A DNA stretch of 64,000 nt from Mesopusillimonas faecipullorum. Its GTDB lineage: Bacteria > Pseudomonadota > Gammaproteobacteria > Burkholderiales > Burkholderiaceae_B. Shown in pieces: positions 35,375 to 46,406 of the stretch (the stretch's first letter is position 1; each line of letters opens with the position of its first letter). The position numbers and the translations under genes are program-made. Location of the stretch: the NCBI RefSeq assembly GCF_020539505.1, contig NZ_JACDXW010000003.1, forward strand, positions 124,001-188,000, in the 5' to 3' direction. The notes under the pieces were generated by a model, which worked only from the letters and a program-made list of their open reading frames with translations, ran no database searches and was not told the DNA's origin.

Positions 35375-36157
35375 CTAGCCCAGGTTGACGCCCTCGTGCA
35401 AGGCCACCAAACCTGCAGTCAGGTTGAAATACTTGACCTGCGACAAGCCCGCGTCGCGCAACATGCCGGCCAGGGTCTCTTGGTCGGGGTGCATGCGTAT
35501 GGATTCTGCCAGATAACGATAACTGTCTTCGTCGCCCGCCACCTTTTTTCCCAGCCAAGGCAGCACATTGAAGGAATACCAGTCGTAAGCAGGCGCCAAC
35601 GGCTTGGCCACGCGTGAGAATTCCAATACCAGCAGCTTGCCGCCCGGTTTAAGCACACGCCGCATTTCGGCCAGAGCTTGATCTTTATGCGTCATGTTGC
35701 GCAAGCCAAAAGCCACGCTCACCCTATCGAAATAAGCATCTGGAAACGGCAGTTTTTCGGCATCGCACACCGCCGTGGGCACCAACACCCCGGCATCGAT
35801 AAGGCGGTCACGCCCTACCCGCAACATGGAGTCATTGATGTCGGTCAGCCAGACCTCGCCCGTCGGCCCCGCACGCTTTGCAAACGCTTTGGCCAAATCG
35901 CCCGTGCCGCCGGCAATATCGAGCACTTTCATACCGGGACGCACATTGGCGCGCCCTATGGTAAAGACCTTCCAGGCGCGATGCAGCCCCCCCGACATCA
36001 GATCGTTCATGACGTCGTAGCGATTAGCGACAGAGTGAAATACCTGAGCCACTTTGGCAGCTTTCTCGGCCTCGGCTACCGTTTGGTAACCAAAGTGTGT
36101 TTGGCCCTGTTGGGTGTCGGAATGATCTTTGTCTTGCATGAGCGCCGGATCCTGCAT
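35375..36157 (-). CDS. ubiE: Ubiquinone/menaquinone biosynthesis C-methyltransferase
   Basis: 260 residues, class I SAM methyltransferase. Motif [13 protein letters not shown] near 79-90; family blocks [43 protein letters not shown] and LEFSRV are all present. It C-methylates the demethoxy-quinol ring in ubiquinone synthesis. A second ATG at 36139 is possible. It stands alone here, divergent from phoB. Confidence 0.95.
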   Translation of the reverse strand: MQDPALMQDKDHSDTQQGQTHFGYQTVAEAEKAAKVAQVFHSVANRYDVMNDLMSGGLHRAWKVFTIGRANVRPGMKVLDIAGGTGDLAKAFAKRAGPTGEVWLTDINDSMLRVGRDRLIDAGVLVPTAVCDAEKLPFPDAYFDRVSVAFGLRNMTHKDQALAEMRRVLKPGGKLLVLEFSRVAKPLAPAYDWYSFNVLPWLGKKVAGDEDSYRYLAESIRMHPDQETLAGMLRDAGLSQVKYFNLTAGLVALHEGVNLG

Positions 36158-36236
36158 GTATGACTGATCATTTTAGCCCGAAGCCGACTGCACTAAGCCG
36201 CCGCCACCCGACATCAGTTATCCAAAAGACATGGAA

Positions 36237-36270
36237 TGTTCACAAACCTGTAATAATGCATCCATATAGT
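36237..36270 (+). promoter_or_regulatory. Pho box and -10 of phoB
   Basis: TGTTCACAAACCTGTAAT (36237-36254) fits the PhoB-binding pattern of two 7-bp repeats around an A-rich tetramer; CTGTAAT differs from CTGTCAT at one base. A -10 hexamer TATAGT (36265-36270) follows at the usual 10-bp distance. This supports phosphate-starvation autoregulation. Confidence 0.6.
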
Positions 36271-36312
36271 GTTGGCTTGATCACTCAATTTTGCGTCCAG
36301 CCTATCTACGCC

Positions 36313-37014
36313 ATGAGCACGACCATTCTCGTCATCGAAGACGAACCCGCCATCCAAGAACTGATCTCCGTCAACCTCAGCTTCGCCGGTCATAAAGTGC
36401 TGCGCGCTTTCGACGCCGAGCAAGCCCAGACCTTGATCCGCGCCGAACTGCCCGATCTTATCTTGCTGGACTGGATGCTTCCGGGTGCATCGGGAATTAC
36501 GCTGGCCAAGAAACTGCGCAGCGAAGAACGCACCCGTCAAGTGCCTGTCATTATGCTTACCGCCAAGGGCGCCGAGCAAGACAAGGTAGAAGGCCTGGAA
36601 GCCGGGGCTGACGACTACATCACCAAACCGTTTTCGCCCAAAGAGCTGATGGCGCGCATCAAAGCCGTGCTACGCCGCCGCGCCCCTCAGCTTACCGACG
36701 ACGTCATCAAGATAGGCACCCTTACGCTGGACCCGGCCACCCACCGCGTACATGGTGGTGACACCGCACTCTCGGTGGGCCCCACCGAGTTCCGGCTGCT
36801 GCACTTTTTCATGACCCACACCGAGCGCGTGTTTTCGCGGGCGCAGTTGCTGGACCAGGTTTGGGGCGATCACGTGTTCGTAGAAGAGCGCACGGTAGAC
36901 GTTCATATCCGTCGCCTGCGCAAAGCGCTTGAGCCCAGCGGCCACGAACAGCACATCGAAACGGTGCGCGGCGCCGGCTACCGCTTCGCTATGCAGGTCG
37001 CTCCCACCCCCTGA
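36313..37014 (+). CDS. phoB: Phosphate regulon response regulator PhoB
   Basis: 233 residues from the ATG at 36313. Receiver domain with acidic pair ED at 9-10, phospho-acceptor Asp53 and Lys105, then an OmpR-type winged helix (EFRLLHFFMTH, VWGDHVFVEERTVDVHIRRLRKAL). The frame is open further upstream but the promoter lies there. It activates phosphate-scavenging genes once phosphorylated by PhoR, encoded 63 bp downstream. Confidence 0.95.
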   Translation: MSTTILVIEDEPAIQELISVNLSFAGHKVLRAFDAEQAQTLIRAELPDLILLDWMLPGASGITLAKKLRSEERTRQVPVIMLTAKGAEQDKVEGLEAGADDYITKPFSPKELMARIKAVLRRRAPQLTDDVIKIGTLTLDPATHRVHGGDTALSVGPTEFRLLHFFMTHTERVFSRAQLLDQVWGDHVFVEERTVDVHIRRLRKALEPSGHEQHIETVRGAGYRFAMQVAPTP

Positions 37015-37077
37015 CGCAAACGCCCACAGCCTTTACACTGACGCCATTCCCAGCCATCGAAACGCCGGCCTGCCATC

Positions 37078-38376
37078 ATGACCAAAACTTTGATCACCCT
37101 AGGTATGTGGGCAGCCGCCGCCTGGCTGATAAGCACTTGGGCAGGCGAAACTGCCGGCTGGGCGCTGCTGGTGGCGGGCTTGGTATGCATGATTCTGGTC
37201 AGCGCACGACAGCTCTCGCAGATCACGCGTTGGACGCGTAATGTGGATGACCCGCCCCCGCCCTCAGTCGGCCCATGGGACGATATTCTGGCCGTGGTTT
37301 ACCGCAGGCTGCGTCGTAACCAACAAGAACTGAGCGACCTGAATCGCCACATGGACGGCATCATGCTGGCTGCGGAAGCCTTACCCGACGGCGCCATCAC
37401 CTTGAATGAAGAGATGCAGGTGACCTGGTGCAATAGCGTCGCCAGCGAGCATACCGGCCTGGACCTTGCCAAAGACAAAGGCTTTAGTATTTTCAACATC
37501 GTGCGTGCCCCGGAGTTTGCCGCTTACGCACGCCAAAGCGAATGGCCCGAGCCCCTGCTGCTGCACCTGAGTCACGGCGACACCGAGCGCAGCTTGCTGG
37601 TGCAGCTAACGCGCTACGGCGATCGGCAGTTTCTGATCGTTGGCCGCGACGTCACCCAAATGGAGAAGCTGGAGACCACCCGCAAGGATTTCGTCGCCAA
37701 CGTTTCGCACGAACTGCGCACCCCATTGACGGTACTGGCGGGTTTTCTGGAAACCGTGCACGACCTGCCGCCCGAGTCGCTAAGCGACGAGCAGCGCGAA
37801 CATTATTACCACCTTATGATGGAGCAGGCCGGTCGCATGCAGGCGCTGGTCGACGACTTACTGACTTTGTCCACACTGGAGTCGTCGCCTTCCACCGCCG
37901 GAACACCGGTAAGGCTCGCCCCCATTATTGATCACGCCCTGCGCCAGGCCAAGATTCTGTCCAAGGATCAGCATGTTTTCGTGGCCAATATCGACCCTGA
38001 ACTGCAAATCAACGGCATAGAGGCCGAACTGGGGTCGGCGGTCGGCAATTTGCTCACCAATGCCGTCCGCTACACGCCAAAAGACGGCACCATCACCGTT
38101 AGCTGGTATAAAACCGAGTCAGGCCAAGCCTGTTACTCGGTACAGGACACCGGCATAGGCATTGCGTCGCAAGACATCCCCCGCCTGACCGAGCGCTTTT
38201 ACCGGGTAGACCGTGGGCGTTCACGCGCCACTGGGGGAACAGGCCTGGGCCTGGCCATTACCAAACATGTCGCCATGCGCCACGGCGCCGAACTGAATAT
38301 ACGTAGCCGCGTGGGTGCCGGAAGCACGTTCTCGCTCGACTTTCCGCCTTCCCGCGTCATTGCCCGTCACGCTTAA
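37078..38376 (+). CDS. phoR: Phosphate regulon sensor histidine kinase PhoR
   Basis: 432 residues: two N-terminal membrane helices (about 5-20 and 25-43) with almost no periplasmic loop, as in other PhoR, a PAS-like domain (90-190), the phosphoacceptor motif VSHELRTPL with His211, and the ATPase domain (NLLTNAVRYTP, DTGIGI, GGTGLGLAI). It responds to the Pst/PhoU signal; no pst or phoU genes are in the window. Confidence 0.95.
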   Translation: MTKTLITLGMWAAAAWLISTWAGETAGWALLVAGLVCMILVSARQLSQITRWTRNVDDPPPPSVGPWDDILAVVYRRLRRNQQELSDLNRHMDGIMLAAEALPDGAITLNEEMQVTWCNSVASEHTGLDLAKDKGFSIFNIVRAPEFAAYARQSEWPEPLLLHLSHGDTERSLLVQLTRYGDRQFLIVGRDVTQMEKLETTRKDFVANVSHELRTPLTVLAGFLETVHDLPPESLSDEQREHYYHLMMEQAGRMQALVDDLLTLSTLESSPSTAGTPVRLAPIIDHALRQAKILSKDQHVFVANIDPELQINGIEAELGSAVGNLLTNAVRYTPKDGTITVSWYKTESGQACYSVQDTGIGIASQDIPRLTERFYRVDRGRSRATGGTGLGLAITKHVAMRHGAELNIRSRVGAGSTFSLDFPPSRVIARHA

Positions 38377-38485
38377 GCTTGGTTTTCCCCAGCTTTCAAT
38401 TCAGTACGCTGCATCAACGCGCTTACTGTAGGATTAAGGGTTTGCATGCTTTGCCTACAGTGGGCCGCACCGGCCCCGGAGTGCC

Positions 38486-41290
38486 ATGACCCCCCATCCG
38501 TACGAGCTGGACAAAGAACTCCCTTTACTCGAAGACATCCGCCTCTTGGGGCGGCTGCTGGGCGAAACCATACGCGAACAAGAAGGTGAATCCGCCTACG
38601 AGCTGATCGAGCATATTCGCCAGTTGGCCATCGCCGACAGGCGCGCAGATCAAGGTAGCGACGATGCCTTGCAAGCTTTGCTGCAAGGCTTGAGCAGTCA
38701 TCAAACCCTGACTGTCGTGCGTGCCTTTACCTATTTCAGCCATCTCGCCAATCTGGCCGAAGATCAGCATTTTCTACGTCGACGTGACGTGCACGAGCGC
38801 CGAGGCGAACACTCCAGGGGCAGCGTAGCGAACGCATTGAACACCTTGCGCGCAGCCGGCATAGACAACAACGCCATTGCGCACATGTTGGAACACGCAT
38901 ATGTGTCTCCCGTTCTGACAGCACACCCCACCGAAGTACAACGCAAGAGCATCCTTGACACTGAGCGGGCGATTGCCGGCTTGCTGGCCCAGCGCAATCA
39001 ATGGCTGCAGCAGTCCGGGCTTCCCGAGCCCGACGCGCGCTTGCCGGAACTGCTGGCCGACAACGAGGCCGCCTTGCGCATGCGCATCATTCAGTTGTGG
39101 CAAACCCAGCTTTTACGCTATACGCGCCTAAGCGTGCAGGACGAAATCGATAATGCCCTGAGCTATTACGACTCGACCTTCCTGCACGAGATTCCCCAGT
39201 TGTACGCTCGCCTAGAGAAGCAACTTGGCGCCGCCACGCCGCTGCACAGCTTTTTGCGCATGGGCCAGTGGATAGGGGGTGATCGCGACGGCAACCCCAA
39301 CGTTACCGCCGAGACACTGCGCTACGCTTTGCAGCGACAAGCGGGCGTGGCGCTACGCCACTATCTACACGAGGTTCACGCCCTGGGCGCCGAGCTTTCC
39401 ATGTCGCAGCGACGCGTACAAACCAGTACAGCCCTGAACCATCTGGCGCAAGCCTCGGGCGACCCCAGCCCACACCGTCAAGATGAACCCTATCGGCGAG
39501 CACTCACCGGCATTTATGCGCGTCTTTGCGCGACGATGCTGCACCTGGCACCCGGCAGCATGGCCCCGCATACCTCGCCGATAAGCGGCCAAGCCTACCC
39601 CGACGCCCAAGCGTTTCTTGCCGACCTGCACATCATCGCGCAGTCGCTGCAAGAACATCGTGGTGCCGCACTGTTGCCCGCACGGTTGCAGCCGCTTATT
39701 CGTAAAGTTCAAGTGTTTGGTTTCCATCTGACCACGCTGGATATGCGCCAAAGCTCGGATAAGCACGAAGCCGTTCTGGCAGAGCTGCTGAAAGTTGCAC
39801 GCCTTGAACCCGACTATGCCGGCCTGAGCGAAGACGAGCGATGCGAGCTGTTGCAAAGACTGCTGAATGACGCCCGGCCTTTGCGCGTGCGCGGTCATCG
39901 GTATTCCGAACCCACCGTCGGCGAGCTTGCAGTTTTTGACGCCGCCGGGGTGGCTGTCGCCACCTATGGCCCGCAAGCCATCCGTCATTACATCATCAGC
40001 CATACCGAAAGCGTCAGCGATCTGCTCGAAGCGCTCCTGCTGCTGAAAGAGGCCGGCTTGCTACAAGGCCTGCTTCATGAAGAAGCCAGCACGCCGATTA
40101 TCGTTGTCCCCTTGTTCGAAACCATAGAAGACCTGCGCCAGGCGCCCGACATCATGCGGCGCTATTACGCGGTGCCAGGCGTGGCACGCATGATGCTGCA
40201 ATCGGGGGCTGAGCAAGACATCATGCTGGGCTATTCCGACAGCAATAAAGACGGTGGCATTTTCACCAGCAACTGGGAGCTCTACGTCGCCGAGACGGCC
40301 TTGGCCCGCTGCTTCGCGGACTTGGCCCAGCAACAAGGTCAAGAGATCCGCCTGCGCATGTTCCACGGTCGAGGCGGCGCCGTAGGACGAGGGGGTGGGC
40401 CCAGCTACGAAGCCATACTGGCTCAACCTCCCGGCACAGTGAAAGGCCAGATCCGTCTTACCGAACAAGGCGAGGTGATTGCATCAAAGTATGCCAACCC
40501 CGAAATCGGTCGACGCAACCTGGAAACATTGGTAGCTGCCACGCTAGAGGCCACACTGCTGCCCCAACAAGGGCAAGTGCCCGACACCTTTCTGCACACG
40601 GCACAACGCTTGTCCGACACCAGCAGGGCCGCTTATCGCCGCCTGGTTTACGAGACGCCCGGCTTTGCTTCCTACTTTTTTGACGCCACACCGGTGCGCG
40701 AGATTGCCGAACTGAACATAGGCTCACGCCCGGCCTCGCGCAAACCCGGGCAACGTCTGGAAGACTTGCGCGCCATACCCTGGAGCTTCGGCTGGGGCCA
40801 AAGCCGCCTAACCTTGCCCGGTTGGTATGGTTTCGGCAGCGCCGTGCATGACTTTCTGCACAATCCCCCCAACGAGCATCAGACCCGGTTGGCACAGTTG
40901 CAAGCCATGGCGCAAGAATGGCCCTTCTTTCGCACCTTGCTTTCCAATATGGACATGGTGCTGGCTAAAAGCGACCTTGACTTGGCTCAGCGCTATAGCA
41001 CCTTGGTTTCCGACCCGACACTGCGGCACACAGTATTTGCCGCCTTACGTCAAGAATGGCAGCTTACCGTCGATGCCCTAAACCAGATTACCGATAGCCA
41101 GCAGCGTCTGGCCGGCAATCCCAGCTTGGCGCGGTCCATACGCCATCGCTTCCCCTACATAGACCCGCTGCATCACGTACAAGTAGAACTGCTGCGCCGG
41201 TGGCGTGACGGCGAGGCCGACGAGCGCATCCAGACAGCCATCCACATTACTATCAATGGTATTGCGGCTGCGCTGCGCAACACGGGCTAA
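38486..41290 (+). CDS. ppc: Phosphoenolpyruvate carboxylase
   Basis: 934 residues, full length. Catalytic His147 is in [13 protein letters not shown], and the [11 protein letters not shown] and [13 protein letters not shown] loops are intact; the C-terminus ends in NTG as usual. It carboxylates PEP to oxaloacetate to refill the TCA cycle. Its 109-bp upstream gap holds no recognised operator. Two DUF202 genes follow 5 bp later. Confidence 0.97.
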   Translation: MTPHPYELDKELPLLEDIRLLGRLLGETIREQEGESAYELIEHIRQLAIADRRADQGSDDALQALLQGLSSHQTLTVVRAFTYFSHLANLAEDQHFLRRRDVHERRGEHSRGSVANALNTLRAAGIDNNAIAHMLEHAYVSPVLTAHPTEVQRKSILDTERAIAGLLAQRNQWLQQSGLPEPDARLPELLADNEAALRMRIIQLWQTQLLRYTRLSVQDEIDNALSYYDSTFLHEIPQLYARLEKQLGAATPLHSFLRMGQWIGGDRDGNPNVTAETLRYALQRQAGVALRHYLHEVHALGAELSMSQRRVQTSTALNHLAQASGDPSPHRQDEPYRRALTGIYARLCATMLHLAPGSMAPHTSPISGQAYPDAQAFLADLHIIAQSLQEHRGAALLPARLQPLIRKVQVFGFHLTTLDMRQSSDKHEAVLAELLKVARLEPDYAGLSEDERCELLQRLLNDARPLRVRGHRYSEPTVGELAVFDAAGVAVATYGPQAIRHYIISHTESVSDLLEALLLLKEAGLLQGLLHEEASTPIIVVPLFETIEDLRQAPDIMRRYYAVPGVARMMLQSGAEQDIMLGYSDSNKDGGIFTSNWELYVAETALARCFADLAQQQGQEIRLRMFHGRGGAVGRGGGPSYEAILAQPPGTVKGQIRLTEQGEVIASKYANPEIGRRNLETLVAATLEATLLPQQGQVPDTFLHTAQRLSDTSRAAYRRLVYETPGFASYFFDATPVREIAELNIGSRPASRKPGQRLEDLRAIPWSFGWGQSRLTLPGWYGFGSAVHDFLHNPPNEHQTRLAQLQAMAQEWPFFRTLLSNMDMVLAKSDLDLAQRYSTLVSDPTLRHTVFAALRQEWQLTVDALNQITDSQQRLAGNPSLARSIRHRFPYIDPLHHVQVELLRRWRDGEADERIQTAIHITINGIAAALRNTG

Positions 41291-41295
41291 ACCCT

Positions 41296-41661
41296 ATGAG
41301 CAAACCCCACTGGTCTGAACAAGGCCAAGAACCCGACTACCGCTTCACACTGGCCAATGAGCGCACGTTTCTGGCGTGGATACGCACCACCTTGGCCATC
41401 TTGGCGCTGGGCGTGCTGTTGCACCAGTTTTCTACCAAGCTCACGCCGCAGCTTGTGATTACAGCGCTGGCCATAGGCCTGTGCAGCTTGTCGTGCGCCT
41501 TGTGCGTACTGGCCTACCTACGTTGGCGCAATATAGAGCTGGCCATGCGCCTGAATCGCCCCTTACCGGTTTCTGTTTTACATGTGCTACTGACACTGGG
41601 TACGGTGGCGGTGGGCGCGGTGCTAACTGTGTTGTTGCTGCGTTACGCACTGGGCGGATGA
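41296..41661 (+). CDS. DUF202 (YidH family) membrane protein
   Basis: 121 residues with three predicted membrane helices and the DUF202 signature LANERTFLAWIRTTLAILALGV. Function unknown; family members are short inner-membrane proteins. It starts 5 bp after ppc and overlaps the next DUF202 gene by 4 bp. Confidence 0.88.
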   Translation: MSKPHWSEQGQEPDYRFTLANERTFLAWIRTTLAILALGVLLHQFSTKLTPQLVITALAIGLCSLSCALCVLAYLRWRNIELAMRLNRPLPVSVLHVLLTLGTVAVGAVLTVLLLRYALGG

Positions 41662-42005
41662 GCAAACCGGCTGCCCCACACAGAGCCCACCCCCGCGACG
41701 TGGGGCTGCAAGCCGAGCGCACCAGCCTTGCCTGGCGCCGCACCGCATTGGCACTGTTGCTCAACACGCTGGTTCTGGCACGCTCGGCCTACCTTTCCAG
41801 CTCTATCATGCTGGCCGCCCTGAGCTTTATACTTTTATTTGGCACACTGACTGTATTCCTGTACAGCAGGCGGCGCGAATACGTCATGATACGCGACCCA
41901 CAGCCGCCTAGCGCAGTGCCGCAAGCCGTAGCGCTGCTTACTGGTCTGGCTTTGGCCGCTTCATTTGTGGGCGTGCTGGCTGTGCTGCATTCACCCCCGC
42001 AGTAG
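41658..42005 (+). CDS. Second DUF202 membrane protein
   Basis: 115 residues from the ATG at 41658, which overlaps the stop of the first DUF202 gene (ATGA). Signature GLQAERTSLAWRRTALALLLN and three hydrophobic segments. It matches the YidG-like partner of the YidH type; the two probably form one complex. Function unknown. The open frame extends upstream inside the first gene, but not as a real start. Confidence 0.85.
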   Translation: MSKPAAPHRAHPRDVGLQAERTSLAWRRTALALLLNTLVLARSAYLSSSIMLAALSFILLFGTLTVFLYSRRREYVMIRDPQPPSAVPQAVALLTGLALAASFVGVLAVLHSPPQ

Positions 42006-42063
42006 CGCTCTTGGTTTGCAAACCAAGCCCTGCCTACGCTTGAAGGCACTCGACAACAGCACA

Positions 42064-42117
42064 TTGACCCTGGCAGCGAAATACGCTATTATGTTTTGCT
42101 TGGCGCAAAGCGTATTT
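42064..42117 (+). promoter_or_regulatory. Sigma70 promoter of rplU-rpmA with flanking inverted repeat
   Basis: TTGACC (42064-42069) and TATTAT (42087-42092) with a 17-bp spacer, a strong promoter. AAATACGC (42079-42086) and GCGTATTT (42110-42117) form an inverted repeat around the -10 and start site. The 177-bp gap from 42006 holds nothing else recognised. Confidence 0.7.
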
Positions 42118-42182
42118 ACCTTTAATGGCTTACGCGGTTGCCCAAGGCAGTTCTTTTATTTCAATCCGGAAGGAAACCCCCC

Positions 42183-42494
42183 ATGTACGCGGTGATAAAA
42201 ACCGGTGGCAAGCAGTATCGCATTGCCGCAGGCCAAAAGATCAAGGTAGAACAGATATCTGCAGACATTGGGCAAGCCATCACGCTGGACCAGGTTCTTT
42301 CTGTTGGCGAAGGCGAAACGCTGAAAATCGGCACGCCTTTGGTCGACGGGGCCACAGTCACAGCTACGGTACTTGCACAAGGCCGGCACGACAAAGTTCA
42401 TATTTTCAAGATGCGCCGTCGCAAGCATTATCAAAAGCGCCAAGGCCATCGCCAGAACTACACCGAACTGCGCATCGACGCGATCTCGGCTTAA
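42183..42494 (+). CDS. rplU: 50S ribosomal protein L21
   Basis: 103 residues from the ATG at 42183 ([13 protein letters not shown]), the family N-terminus, with GGAAGGAAA upstream. The C-terminal block [22 protein letters not shown] is typical. Ribosome large subunit component; rpmA follows, the standard pairing. Confidence 0.97.
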   Translation: MYAVIKTGGKQYRIAAGQKIKVEQISADIGQAITLDQVLSVGEGETLKIGTPLVDGATVTATVLAQGRHDKVHIFKMRRRKHYQKRQGHRQNYTELRIDAISA

Positions 42495-42547
42495 TCCGCC
42501 TCGCAACCCACCCGCATTCGGTATTGTTTTAGCAGGAGATTCATCTC

Positions 42548-42808
42548 ATGGCACAGAAAAAAGGCGGCGGCTCTACGCGTAACGGTCGCGACTCACAGGC
42601 CAAGCGCCTGGGCGTCAAGGTATACGGCGGCCAAGCCATCAACGCTGGTTCCATCATCGTGCGCCAGCGCGGCACCCAGTTCCACCCCGGCCGCAACGTC
42701 GGCATCGGCAAGGATCACACCCTGTTCTCGCTGGTTGACGGTAAAGTCAGCTTCAGCGTGGGCGGTGCGCAAAACAACCGCATCGTTTCGGTTGTTGCTG
42801 CCGAATAA
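42548..42808 (+). CDS. rpmA: 50S ribosomal protein L27
   Basis: 86 residues with [20 protein letters not shown] and [13 protein letters not shown], the family hallmarks. No N-terminal extension of the cleaved kind is present. GGAG precedes the start. Second gene of rplU-rpmA. Confidence 0.97.
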   Translation: MAQKKGGGSTRNGRDSQAKRLGVKVYGGQAINAGSIIVRQRGTQFHPGRNVGIGKDHTLFSLVDGKVSFSVGGAQNNRIVSVVAAE

Positions 42809-42835
42809 ACCCTAGGCTTTTTTGCCTAAGGTGTG

Positions 42836-42870
42836 ATGGCCCTGCCTTATGGCAGGGCCATTTTGCTTTT
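42836..42870 (+). terminator. Terminator of rplU-rpmA
   Basis: A perfect 11-bp stem ATGGCCCTGCC/GGCAGGGCCAT with loop TTAT, followed by TTTGCTTTTT, 27 bp after rpmA and 30 bp before obgE. Confidence 0.9.
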
Positions 42871-42891
42871 TGCATTGAGTTTACACGCTAG

Positions 42892-43992
<1,101 letters not shown>

Positions 43993-44067
43993 GCATTCCA
44001 GACTAAGCCGTCAACTTCCCGCAAGCACACTCATGTGCAGCCGGCTTTGCATTGACGGCCTTATGTT

Positions 44068-44096
44068 TTTGCCATGAATCAGCGCAGCGGTAAAAT
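44068..44096 (+). promoter_or_regulatory. Promoter of proB
   Basis: TTTGCC (44068-44073), 17 bp, TAAAAT (44091-44096). It places transcription near 44103, so the ATG at 44074 is upstream of the transcript and the ATG at 44134 is the start. Confidence 0.55.
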
Positions 44097-44133
44097 AGCT
44101 GCGCCTTTGTTCCTTCTTCCCTCCGTGGGCCCC

Positions 44134-45279
44134 ATGTCCGCCAATTCCGTCTCTGCCGTCTCGACCTCTGAACGCATCGTTATCAAAGTAGGTTCCTCTC
44201 TCGTCACCAACGAAGGGCGGGGCCTGGATCTTCAGGCTGTCGAACAATGGGCCACCCAGGTTGCCGCCTTGCACGAACTGGGTAAACAGGTGGTGCTGGT
44301 GTCCAGCGGGGCCGTGGCCGAAGGCATGGCCAGATTGGGTTGGGCGCGGCGCCCTCATACCATGCACGAGCTGCAAGCCGCAGCGGCCGTTGGCCAGATG
44401 GGCTTGATCCAAGCCTACGAAGTGGCCTTTGCCCGCCACGGTTTACGCACTGCCCAGATACTGCTCACGCACGAAGACATGGCCGATCGCAGGCGCTACC
44501 TTAACGCCCGCACAACCCTGTATACACTCTTGTCCTTGGGTGTTGTGCCCATCGTCAACGAGAACGACACTGTGGTCACGGACGAAATCAAACTCGGGGA
44601 TAACGACACCCTGGGCGCCCTCGTCACCAATCTGATAGAAGCCGAAACCCTGGTGATTCTGACAGACCAAGCCGGTCTGTTTGACAGCGACCCACGCAAG
44701 AACCCGCAAGCAAAACTGATCGCCACCGCCCGGGCAGGCGACCCTGCGCTGGAAGAAATGGCCGGCGGCGCGGGCTCTGGCATAGGTACGGGCGGCATGC
44801 TGACCAAGGTATTGGCCGCGCGGCGAGCCGCGCACAGCGGTGGCCATACAGTCATCGCCTCAGGCCGCGAACCCGAAGTGCTGCTACGCCTGGCTCGGGG
44901 TGAATACATAGGTACGGAACTGCGCGCAGAACTACCCGTGCGCTCGGCGCGCCAGCGCTGGCTGGCCAACCACTTGCGTTTACGCGGCAAAGTGGTGCTT
45001 GATGAAGGGGCGGTACGGGCTCTGCTGGAAGGCCACAAAAGCTTGCTGGCCATTGGCATTACCGCCGTACAAGGCGACTTCGAGCGTGGCGACGTGGTTG
45101 CTTGCGTCAACCCCGAAGGGTATGAAGTCGCTCGGGGCCTGATCAATTATTCCGCTTCGGATACAAGGCGCATCATGCGACAGCCCAGCCATAAAATTGC
45201 CGAGATCCTGGGCTCCATGTCGGACGCCGAATTGATGCACCGAGACAATATGATGTTTACGACCGTAGCTCTCCAGTAA
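44134..45279 (+). CDS. proB: Glutamate 5-kinase
   Basis: 381 residues from the ATG at 44134. Amino-acid kinase domain ([49 protein letters not shown]) and a C-terminal PUA domain ([20 protein letters not shown]). First step of proline synthesis. proA is not adjacent. Its last 23 bp overlap the end of the convergent regulator gene. Confidence 0.95.
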   Translation: MSANSVSAVSTSERIVIKVGSSLVTNEGRGLDLQAVEQWATQVAALHELGKQVVLVSSGAVAEGMARLGWARRPHTMHELQAAAAVGQMGLIQAYEVAFARHGLRTAQILLTHEDMADRRRYLNARTTLYTLLSLGVVPIVNENDTVVTDEIKLGDNDTLGALVTNLIEAETLVILTDQAGLFDSDPRKNPQAKLIATARAGDPALEEMAGGAGSGIGTGGMLTKVLAARRAAHSGGHTVIASGREPEVLLRLARGEYIGTELRAELPVRSARQRWLANHLRLRGKVVLDEGAVRALLEGHKSLLAIGITAVQGDFERGDVVACVNPEGYEVARGLINYSASDTRRIMRQPSHKIAEILGSMSDAELMHRDNMMFTTVALQ

Positions 45280-45931
45280 ACATATACCCCCATTTGTGCA
45301 AAGACTTAACCGGCAGTTCCAGCCCGTACTGCTGATCCAGCTTGCGGCGTAGACGGCTAACCAGTACGCCCAGCCTGCCCTGCGCCATACGAGTGGGGAG
45401 CACTTCTCCGGGTTCTATCGCCCGGATCAATTCCTCGTGTGTGGCACGCATCTCAGCTTGAGCGGTCAGGCACTGCAAAAAAGCACGTTCGGCAGTGGTC
45501 AAGGCAATTGCGCTACCTTCCAGGCTTTCCAGAACCCAGGCCTGTTGCGCTAAGTGCCAGGTTTTGTCGACAACAGCGGGCCTTGGGGCGGGCACCATGC
45601 GCCGAGCACCCGGCAGGCGGCGCAACAAGCTATAAAACACGCTACTTAGCAGGGCAGGCGAAGCGTTGCGCTCGCAGCAAATGTCGGCACCACTTTGCAA
45701 GGCGGTAATGACATTGACTTCGCTTAAGTCATCAAGCAAACTGACCACGCCGCACTCTGCATAAAGAGTGATGATCAGTTGAGCCCCTGCGCAGTTGGTG
45801 AGCAAATCGCCATCCAGCAAGATCAAAATGCTGGTGCTTTCGCCTGCTGCTTGCAGCACCCCTAGTGTTTCACGCAGATCATGCGGCGCCTGACTCAGGC
45901 GGAACTGGCTCGCGCCTGCGGCATGTCGCAA
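45257..45931 (-). CDS. Winged-helix regulator with a degenerate receiver-like N-terminus
   Basis: 224 residues. The C-terminal third is an OmpR-type DNA-binding domain ([50 protein letters not shown]). The N-terminal part resembles strands 3-5 of a receiver ([34 protein letters not shown]) but lacks the first strand and acidic pair, so it is truncated or an atypical receiver. Phosphorylation is doubtful. A GTG near 45855 would give a shorter protein without overlap with the plus-strand gene. No kinase nearby; target unknown. Confidence 0.65.
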   Translation of the reverse strand: MRHAAGASQFRLSQAPHDLRETLGVLQAAGESTSILILLDGDLLTNCAGAQLIITLYAECGVVSLLDDLSEVNVITALQSGADICCERNASPALLSSVFYSLLRRLPGARRMVPAPRPAVVDKTWHLAQQAWVLESLEGSAIALTTAERAFLQCLTAQAEMRATHEELIRAIEPGEVLPTRMAQGRLGVLVSRLRRKLDQQYGLELPVKSLHKWGYMFTGELRS

Positions 45932-46252
45932 AGCGCTATTGCCAACTACGAAAACGGCAGTCGGCGTTCACCTAAAAGCATCTTCGCCCTGGCCGACGCC
46001 TTGCAAGTGCAAGCCCAGTGGCTTGCCGAAGGCAAAGGCGGCATGGAAGCCCCACCCTACAATGCGCCGCACCCGGCTGGCTCAGCCAAGCAACCCCCGC
46101 ATCCCGCCCACACCCTCTCCGAACCGCTGCCTATACTGGCCCCTTGGCCTTTTCCCAAGATATCTCCCGATACCTATTGGTCACTGGACAGCAACGCACG
46201 CTTGCTGATCGAGAACACCGTAGGCAGCTTGATCACGTCATTACAAAAGTAA
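45881..46252 (+). CDS. XRE-family helix-turn-helix regulator with short N-terminus
   Basis: 123 residues. HTH seen at once: [38 protein letters not shown], followed by LAEGKGGM, a Pro-rich linker and a conserved-looking tail (WPFPKISPDTYWSLDSNARLLIENTV). The first helix of the domain, normally 10-15 residues before LTQAEL, is missing from the ATG start; a stop (TAG at 45863) blocks a longer frame. Its first 51 bp overlap the divergent regulator. It may be 5'-truncated or start at a non-standard codon. Target unknown. Confidence 0.6.
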   Translation: MRRLTQAELARACGMSQSAIANYENGSRRSPKSIFALADALQVQAQWLAEGKGGMEAPPYNAPHPAGSAKQPPHPAHTLSEPLPILAPWPFPKISPDTYWSLDSNARLLIENTVGSLITSLQK

Positions 46253-46305
46253 GCTCACGCCGCGCTTATTTTTGCTGGGCCTCTTGATGCTTGTTGTTGA
46301 TTAGC

Positions 46306-46338
46306 TTGAAAAACGGAAGCCCCCAAAATATGAGGGCT
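46306..46338 (-). terminator. Possible terminator of the OmpA-like lipoprotein gene
   Basis: On the minus strand AGCCC and GGGCT arms (46318-46338) are followed within a few bases by TTTTT (46308-46312 as A). Short stem, modest support. Confidence 0.4.
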
Positions 46339-46406
46339 CTGGGCTTGCTGCACCAAGAAGCGCTCAAGCCTTCCGCACGGGCGAAAGACCTGGCATGTAC
46401 TGCTTT

